This document shows positions 17,587 through 23,071 of a DNA stretch of 23,071 nucleotides, in pieces; position 1 is the first letter of the stretch, and each line of letters opens with the position of its first letter. Position numbers and translations under genes: made by a program. Below the pieces are notes generated by a model. It did no database searches and was not told the origin of the DNA. It saw only the letters and a program-made list of their open reading frames with translations. The DNA comes from a virus: positions 1-23,071 of the IMG/VR virus record IMGVR_UViG_3300028829_003933; one strand, written 5' to 3'.

Positions 17587-20500
17587 AGAAGCAATTAAAT
17601 TATTGTATGAAGATTTAATAGATGAGTTTGATGTTGGTTCATTAGAAGAATTTATAGGATACCTTTCAGATATAGGTAATCGTCAATCTTTTTTTGATGA
17701 AGTTGTTTCTGAAAGATATGAAGTGGGTTCTTTTGAAGAGTTTGAGGATACTTATGGGTTAAAAAAAAAAGACGAAGCCGATATGGTTTCAGGATTGGGA
17801 CCTGGTATTTCTCAGCCAAGCGCATTATCAAGAAACCAGCGTCTTAGCATAACTCCTACAGCTGAAAAAGACACAGCAATTGAAAGAACTTTTGGTAAAA
17901 ATGAAGTCACAGATTTTTTTGGAGATATGTACAGAGCTTGGAAAACAGGAGCTGGACAAGCAGGGACAGTCGATGATGCATTAAAAGTATTTGCTTCTGG
18001 AACTAATGTAACTGACGAAACATTACAAGATTATATTCAAGCAGTTCAAACCATGGAATCTTTTTCTCCCTCAGAGGAAATGCAAGACTTTAGTAGAATT
18101 TATGAAGCAGAAGGTAAGGGTGTGAAAGGTTTCATAAAAGGTGTTTTAAAAAACCCAACAGCTGCAGTTCAAGTAGCAGTGTCTTCTCTTCGATCAATGA
18201 TTAACCCAGCTTCAGTAGCAGCAGGTACAGCAGGAGCGGGGGCGGGAGCAGCAGCAGGGTTAGCTGGTGGTATATTAGCTCCTATAACATCTACTGCGGG
18301 TGCTGGAATCGGTTCAATACTTGGAATGACTGGTGCTCTTGAAACAGCGTTATCATACACAGAATTTTTAAAAGAAGAGCTTCAAAATAAAGGATTAGAT
18401 TTTACTGATGAAAACATTAGAATAGTATTAGAAGATGATGAATCAAGGAACACAATTAGAAATAGATCATTAGGTAGAGGTGCAACCATCTCTGCACTTA
18501 ATGCTATAACTGGAGGTTTAGCTGGTGGAGTAGCTGCGAAAGTAGGGACAAAACTGGGAAGAACTGCTGGCGCTTTATCTGGTTTAGGTACTCAAGCAGT
18601 AGGAGGTGGAGCGGCAGAAGCTGCGGGTCGAGCAGTAGCGGGACAGGAAATGGATGTAGCTGAAATAGGATTTGAAGCTCTTGGAGAAATAGCTGGCCCA
18701 TCTATTATAGGAACTGCTATTGGTGTTGCTAAAACACCACAATACAAAATAAATAATGAAGTTGTTGATAGAAGTGTTATTGCAGATATTATAAATAGTA
18801 ATAATTATGACGCTATAACTGGTATAACTTATGAAATAGAAAATGATCCTGTGTTTAAAGATAAAGTTAATCAAGCTAGACAAGATGCTCCAATAGCAGT
18901 TCAAATAAAAGAAACCTTCGATAAAGATAAACAGCCCAGCGATGAACAATTAAAAGAATTGATTAGGTTAGACAAAGAAATAACTAAAACTAAAGACAAC
19001 AAAACGCCTAGAGCAAAAGTAAAATTAAAAGAATTAGAAGAACAATATAAAACAATAAGCGATGCCATTCAAAAGCCAAGCACAGAGGAGATACCTCTAT
19101 CGAAACAACCCGAAACTAGCCCAGCAGTGGGAACAGGAGACACTCAAGGGGCAGTCACTACCGGAGAGATTGCATCCGAGGAAACCCAAACTACGCAACC
19201 AGCCGAAGAGGTCGAGACTCAGGTTGAGGACGATGCGAGCGAGGTAGTAGAGGAAACTTATACACTGCCAGAGAATCCAAGAGAAGCTAAAAAAGATTTT
19301 GAGATTATTGATAATAGAGATGGTTTTTTACAAGAGTTAGAAGAAGGTGGGGAAAATAAGTGGATTGTGAGAAATATAAAAACTGGTTTAATTGAACCTT
19401 CTTCAACTAAATCACAAGCTCAACAATTAATAAACAACACAACTAACAGGCAAGGAATCAGAATGGATTACGGAGAAGGTCAGCCAGTGCTTGAAGAGTT
19501 TAGAACTCAGGTAGAAGAAGAGGTTGTTGTAGCTCCAATTGAAGTTTCTGCTACAGATAAAACACAGAAAATTGGAGACTTTGAAGTTATACTTACAAAA
19601 GACAATGTTATTAAAAGTATAAGGAAAAAAGGGCAAGAAGTTTCAACTGAAGGAAGAAAAACGGCTGAAACTTTATTGGTTGAACAAGGGTTTATAAATG
19701 TAATCCCTGACGAAGTAACTAATATTGAAGGCTTAAGTCCTATTGATGCAGCAAACAAAACTTTAGATGAAAGTAATAGTCCTCAAGAAATAGCTTTTGC
19801 CATACGAGCAATTGATAATATAAAAACAGAACAAGCCTCACAATTGAAAGAAAACTTACAATCTGGATTACCTTCTATGTTTACATTAAAACAAAAATTT
19901 ACTCCTACATCTATTATAAAAGTTATAGGTAATAAGCCTTCACAATTAGGTAATAATTTTACAAGAACATGGGTAAGTAAAGATGGGGAGAGTTTAGAGG
20001 ATGGATTTATAGATGGAAATGGAATTGAATTTACAAAAGACCAGGTCGCTGAATTTATAACTAACTTTCCAAATAAAACTGAATACAATAATTCAATAAT
20101 AGAATCTACTGTAGATTTAAAAAGAAATTTAGAAAACAAATTAAAAGAAATAACTGGAATAAATCCTTCAGCCGAAAACATTCAACTTATATCGGAGGTA
20201 ACTGAAGAAGGAATAAGGGAAGCTGAAAGTAAAGCGGTATTTAAGGCAGAAAAATTATCTGAACAAAAACCTATTGTTCCTCCAGAGCAAAGAAAGACTC
20301 CTAAAGCTGATAAGCCTGAGCCTAGAGCTGACATTACAAGTGATTTAAAAACTTTAGATGAATCTTTTGATGTTATAACAGAGGAGGCGGTAAAAACAAA
20401 CTTAGATAACTTTGCCTCACAAGTAAAATCTAACTTAACAGGTAGAGGTGTCTTAACTGAGCAAGCTAGAGGTACATCGCCTATAAGAATAGATCAAGCT

Positions 20501-22861
20501 TTTGGTTTAAACAACAGCACTAAAATATATCGTACTGTAATAAGACCAATAATAGATGTATATACAAAATTTAAAACGGATTATAGAAGAGTAAATACAG
20601 ATGCAGAAAAAGCAGAAGACTTTATAAGATACGAGGGTAAATCAAAGACAGATAAATTATTAGGAAGAGGAAGAAAACAAAACGATGTTACTAAAGATTT
20701 ATATGAAATTAGATTATATCAATTAGCTAGAGAGTATGTAAGTAATATAGTAGATGGTGTTCCGTCAGAAAAATCTCCAAACCCTGTAGAGCTGGCTCAG
20801 TTTACAGCGGATGAAGCTTTAGCTGGTAGAGTTTTAACTGATGCAGATGGAAAAGCTTTAATTGAACTATTAAAAAAACATGTTAAAAATGGGGAAATTA
20901 ACCCCGATGTGATGAAGAGAAAATTAAAACCATCACAAAAAAAAGCACTCAAAATATTAGATAAAAGAAACGCAGAACTTGAACAGAAAATAATTAAAAA
21001 TGCTCAACGATCTGATAAAGAGCTTGAGCTTATTAATAATTACTCACATAGAGTGGTTTTAAAATCTCCACTTGAGCAAGATGTGGATGTAAGAAATGAG
21101 GCTAAAGATTTTTCAGAAAACTTTGAAGGCGTTACTGAAAAAGAAAGAACTGAAGGGGTAAAGCCAATAAGTTTTGATCCAATACTTTCATTGCTCAGGG
21201 GAACACAAGAAACAAATCTTTCTTATTACATGAAAGACGAGGTAGGAAGAATACAGGCATTAACATCCGAGCTCTACAACAAGTATAAAAATGGAAACAA
21301 AGGACAGGCAGATGCTTCTTTAGCGTTGGCTAATTCAGTGCGTGAGTTACTTAGGATAACTTATGTAAGAACTTTTATGGATGCTGGATCTACTGGTCTT
21401 AATTTAAAAAGAGAAGCAGAAAAAATGGGGTATAGAGTTTTACTTGGATCTGTTCCTAGGTTTGCAGCAGAACTTTTAGGTAACGCTGCTATGCTTGTAA
21501 CACAGCCAGCCGAGGTTATTCAAAACGCATACGATAAGTATTCTTCTATAAGTTTAAATTTAAAACCAAAAGCGAGAGATAACTATTTAAAAATATTAGA
21601 AAATTTAAATTCTGCTGAAGTAAATAAATTAGGAGAAATAATTGGCCAAGCTGATAGCAAATATTCTGACCCTAATAATTATTTGAATTTATCTGAAATG
21701 AGACAATCAGGTATGCAGAGCAGGGTTCAGGAAAAAATGTCGATAATAGCGGGCATGGGGCCGAGACAGACTTATAAAGTTGTAAACTCCATAAGTGATT
21801 TACTTATGGCGGGTGGTGATAAATTAATTGCTAGACCTCTTTGGATATCAAAATTTGCAAATGAATTTAAAAACAATGTAAAAAATAATCTAAATGAAGA
21901 TGTAGATTTAACTGTAGATGAGTTTGAAAAAATTGCTGATGGTACTTCTGAGTATTTAAAAGATAGTAAATATGCTAAATCAATTAAAGATGCTACGTTT
22001 CAATCTGATAAAACTGTAGCTGAATTTATTACTTCTGGTAATCCATTTAATGCTATTATTAAAAATGTTAGAAGGGATGAGAAGGGTGAGGCTGCTAAAA
22101 ACTTTTATAGAGTAATAAACTCTTTCATGGCAAACTTTAATTTGAATGAATATGCTACAGCTAGATTTGCAGTAGGAGCTATGCTTAAAGATGGTGAAAT
22201 ATCTAAAGCTCAAGCAGGTAAATTATTAGCAGGAATATTAGCACGTATGTCATCTTATGTTATACTTTATAGAACATTCTCTAAATTCTTTGATGAAGTA
22301 TTCTTAGGTGCTCCAGAGGAAGAGGAGGAAGAAGATGTGGCTCAGTTAATTACCAGACAGGTTATAGGTTCTTTGTCAACATTAATGTTTAGAGGAGGAT
22401 TAGGTAATATACCAGCCCTACCAGTAAATTATGGTATTGAGTATTTAAATAAAGAATATCTGGATTTCTTAAGAGATGGTGGTGAGTATGATGCTTATGA
22501 TGACTCTATTGTTTATAGTTTAGTAGGGCTTGATGATTTTGCTGGTAAATCTTTACCAGAAATAGCTGTGCCTATTTTAGCTGGACCATACGGGCCATTA
22601 GCTAAAACATTAACAAGGGGAGCAGAGTTGGCTGGTAGAACTCAATCAAGAAAAACTCAAGACGCTAGAGATAGAGCTCAAGAAGAGCTAACAAATAGAA
22701 TTTCATTTGAACTGCTCGGGCAACTTGGATTAATTCCTTTTTACAAAGACATTAGAAGAGGTAAGCTTAAAATTAGATTTCAGGACGAAGGTGGAAATAC
22801 AATATCCCCAAGCGAATTACGAAAGCTTGATCCTGATTTATACAACAGGCTTTACAACTAA
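17579..22861 (+). CDS. Giant internal virion/ejection protein, gp16-like in position (1760 aa)
   Basis: The N-terminus has two copies of a short motif, DVGSLEEF (about 18-25) and EVGSFEEF (about 47-54), a repeat type I recall from Bacteroidota phages. Two Gly/Ala-rich hydrophobic regions (about 190-260 and 300-387) could insert into membrane. A coiled coil (about 463-495) leads into an acidic Pro/Thr/Glu-rich linker (about 495-560) that also carries an out-of-frame gene. A long helical body follows, with a hydrophobic segment around 1546-1575, an E6 run (about 1581-1586) and a C-terminal helical domain. It follows gp14- and gp15-like genes, so a T7 gp16-like role in DNA ejection is likely. 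I see no clear lytic-transglycosylase motif. The start overlaps the upstream gene by 8 bp. Confidence 0.65.
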   Translation: MNEEAIKLLYEDLIDEFDVGSLEEFIGYLSDIGNRQSFFDEVVSERYEVGSFEEFEDTYGLKKKDEADMVSGLGPGISQPSALSRNQRLSITPTAEKDTAIERTFGKNEVTDFFGDMYRAWKTGAGQAGTVDDALKVFASGTNVTDETLQDYIQAVQTMESFSPSEEMQDFSRIYEAEGKGVKGFIKGVLKNPTAAVQVAVSSLRSMINPASVAAGTAGAGAGAAAGLAGGILAPITSTAGAGIGSILGMTGALETALSYTEFLKEELQNKGLDFTDENIRIVLEDDESRNTIRNRSLGRGATISALNAITGGLAGGVAAKVGTKLGRTAGALSGLGTQAVGGGAAEAAGRAVAGQEMDVAEIGFEALGEIAGPSIIGTAIGVAKTPQYKINNEVVDRSVIADIINSNNYDAITGITYEIENDPVFKDKVNQARQDAPIAVQIKETFDKDKQPSDEQLKELIRLDKEITKTKDNKTPRAKVKLKELEEQYKTISDAIQKPSTEEIPLSKQPETSPAVGTGDTQGAVTTGEIASEETQTTQPAEEVETQVEDDASEVVEETYTLPENPREAKKDFEIIDNRDGFLQELEEGGENKWIVRNIKTGLIEPSSTKSQAQQLINNTTNRQGIRMDYGEGQPVLEEFRTQVEEEVVVAPIEVSATDKTQKIGDFEVILTKDNVIKSIRKKGQEVSTEGRKTAETLLVEQGFINVIPDEVTNIEGLSPIDAANKTLDESNSPQEIAFAIRAIDNIKTEQASQLKENLQSGLPSMFTLKQKFTPTSIIKVIGNKPSQLGNNFTRTWVSKDGESLEDGFIDGNGIEFTKDQVAEFITNFPNKTEYNNSIIESTVDLKRNLENKLKEITGINPSAENIQLISEVTEEGIREAESKAVFKAEKLSEQKPIVPPEQRKTPKADKPEPRADITSDLKTLDESFDVITEEAVKTNLDNFASQVKSNLTGRGVLTEQARGTSPIRIDQAFGLNNSTKIYRTVIRPIIDVYTKFKTDYRRVNTDAEKAEDFIRYEGKSKTDKLLGRGRKQNDVTKDLYEIRLYQLAREYVSNIVDGVPSEKSPNPVELAQFTADEALAGRVLTDADGKALIELLKKHVKNGEINPDVMKRKLKPSQKKALKILDKRNAELEQKIIKNAQRSDKELELINNYSHRVVLKSPLEQDVDVRNEAKDFSENFEGVTEKERTEGVKPISFDPILSLLRGTQETNLSYYMKDEVGRIQALTSELYNKYKNGNKGQADASLALANSVRELLRITYVRTFMDAGSTGLNLKREAEKMGYRVLLGSVPRFAAELLGNAAMLVTQPAEVIQNAYDKYSSISLNLKPKARDNYLKILENLNSAEVNKLGEIIGQADSKYSDPNNYLNLSEMRQSGMQSRVQEKMSIIAGMGPRQTYKVVNSISDLLMAGGDKLIARPLWISKFANEFKNNVKNNLNEDVDLTVDEFEKIADGTSEYLKDSKYAKSIKDATFQSDKTVAEFITSGNPFNAIIKNVRRDEKGEAAKNFYRVINSFMANFNLNEYATARFAVGAMLKDGEISKAQAGKLLAGILARMSSYVILYRTFSKFFDEVFLGAPEEEEEEDVAQLITRQVIGSLSTLMFRGGLGNIPALPVNYGIEYLNKEYLDFLRDGGEYDAYDDSIVYSLVGLDDFAGKSLPEIAVPILAGPYGPLAKTLTRGAELAGRTQSRKTQDARDRAQEELTNRISFELLGQLGLIPFYKDIRRGKLKIRFQDEGGNTISPSELRKLDPDLYNRLYN
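17761..17770 (+). other. A10 homopolymer near the 5' end of the ejection gene
   Basis: Ten consecutive A's code Lys residues just after the N-terminal EVGSFEEF repeats. Runs of this length are prone to polymerase slippage, so either natural length variation or transcriptional slippage producing a short N-terminal product of about 65 residues is possible. It may also be only a sequencing-error hotspot. Sequence alone does not decide. Confidence 0.3.
19062..19247 (+). CDS. Overlapping out-of-frame small gene, MPFKS-type phage protein (61 aa)
   Basis: In the +1 frame relative to the ejection gene, ATG 19062 opens a 61-codon frame starting MPFKSQAQRRYLY, then NNPKLAQQWEQET and LPERLHPRKP, ending in a very basic tail. 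This matches a family of standalone small phage proteins I recall with the pattern MPFKSxAQRRYLYxxxPxxAxxWxxET...LPE; its function is unknown to me. The host frame here is a low-complexity acidic linker that would tolerate overprinting. GC content jumps to about 53% over 19081-19260, against about 27-32% in the neighbouring 60-base blocks. No Shine-Dalgarno is seen. Family identity is from memory and needs a homology search; chance in-frame resemblance seems unlikely given the motif length. Confidence 0.55.
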   Translation: MPFKSQAQRRYLYRNNPKLAQQWEQETLKGQSLPERLHPRKPKLRNQPKRSRLRLRTMRAR

Positions 22862-22944
22862 TTAAATAAGTTCCAGAAAATTACGTATAGTATCACTGCG
22901 TTTATAATAGCTACAATTAGAAAGTTTAGTTTTGAATTTTTCAT
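22858..22944 (-). CDS. 28-aa single-pass membrane peptide
   Basis: On the minus strand, ATG at 22944-22942 leads to a 28-codon frame ending in TAG at 22860-22858. The protein is KNSK-type basic at the N-terminus, then almost wholly hydrophobic (FLIVAIINAVILYVIFW), a plausible membrane segment. Its ATG overlaps the TGA of the upstream minus-strand gene (ATGA), indicating translational coupling, and its stop overlaps the convergent stop of the ejection gene by 2 bp. It could be a small holin, spanin-like or membrane accessory peptide, but no family is recognised. Confidence 0.5.
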   Translation of the reverse strand: MKNSKLNFLIVAIINAVILYVIFWNLFN

Positions 22945-23071
22945 AGTTCCATTAGACAATTTATTGCGGTATGTCCGCCTAGTACAACGCCACATCCTAT
23001 GGCTTGTTTCTTAAAATGCTTTGCGTAAGCAGCTGCGTATGATGTTGTGTCTATACCACAGCCTACCTGCA
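22941..23071 (-). CDS. C-terminal end of an unidentified minus-strand protein (partial)
   Basis: A minus-strand frame enters from the right edge and ends at TGA 22943-22941. Its last 42 residues include QVGCGIDTTSYAAAYAKHFKK and IGCGVVLGGHTAINCLMEL. It is rich in small and hydrophobic residues with a GG pair and three Cys. I do not recognise the family. Coupling to the next minus-strand gene by an ATGA overlap supports it being real. It marks a switch of coding strand after the structural operon. Confidence 0.55.
   Translation of the reverse strand, partial: QVGCGIDTTSYAAAYAKHFKKQAIGCGVVLGGHTAINCLMEL

Noticed and set aside
18584-18949. Minus-strand open frame of 121 codons rich in Ile/Phe/Ser/Tyr
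   Set aside because: It is the reverse shadow of the ejection gene, with no start context or recognisable family.
19783-20181. Minus-strand open frame of 132 codons inside the ejection gene
   Set aside because: It is antisense to a well-supported coding frame, has Phe/Ser/Leu-rich composition typical of the reverse complement of AT-rich coding DNA, and shows no motif.
17579-22861. Possible lytic transglycosylase domain in the gp16-position protein
   Set aside because: I looked for the catalytic Glu followed by Ser/Gly-rich motifs typical of the N-terminal domain of T7 gp16 and did not find a convincing match.

Overview
This window is part of the structural region of a tailed bacteriophage, most likely a podovirus-like marine phage of a Bacteroidota (Flavobacteriia-like) host. 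The host inference rests on three things visible in the DNA: it is AT-rich and densely coded; none of the starts has a convincing Shine-Dalgarno sequence; and the sequence TAnnTTTG (the Bacteroidota -7 promoter element) occurs exactly in three of the four intergenic gaps longer than 20 bp. No tRNA, rRNA, CRISPR array or insertion sequence was seen, and there is no non-coding stretch longer than about 90 bp.

Layout on the + strand: (1) the 3' end of a small structural gene, then a strong hairpin terminator and a promoter-like element. (2) Two connector/adaptor-like proteins (243 and 306 aa) and a giant 1907-aa tail protein. The giant protein ends in Cys-containing modules joined by Pro-rich (X-Pro)n linkers, one with 25 consecutive X-Pro dipeptides. 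(3) A compact six-gene cassette with gaps or overlaps of a few bases: a tandem-domain prolyl-4-hydroxylase-like 2OG oxygenase, a fucosyltransferase-like glycosyltransferase, a 45-aa protein, a NodU/CmcH-type carbamoyltransferase, a GlcNAc-transferase resembling the hydroxyproline-modifying Skp1 enzyme, and a further 2OG oxygenase. (4) A second Pro-rich, Cys-rich tail protein (624 aa) with a cupredoxin-like motif, and a small GNAT-like protein. (5) Three genes (244, 570 and 1760 aa) with the order and character of podoviral internal virion (ejection) proteins. (6) At the right edge, minus-strand genes converge on the ejection gene.

The main hypothesis is that genes of region 3 form a phage-encoded hydroxyproline glycosylation system. 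A prolyl hydroxylase would hydroxylate the (X-Pro)n linkers of the two flanking tail proteins. The GlcNAc-transferase, fucosyltransferase-like enzyme and carbamoyltransferase would then build a decorated glycan, analogous to Skp1 in Dictyostelium or to plant hydroxyproline-rich glycoproteins.

A second notable signal is a short out-of-frame gene (start MPFKSQAQRRYLY) inside the 1760-aa ejection gene. It coincides with a sharp GC island (about 53% against about 30% in the flanks, counted by hand).
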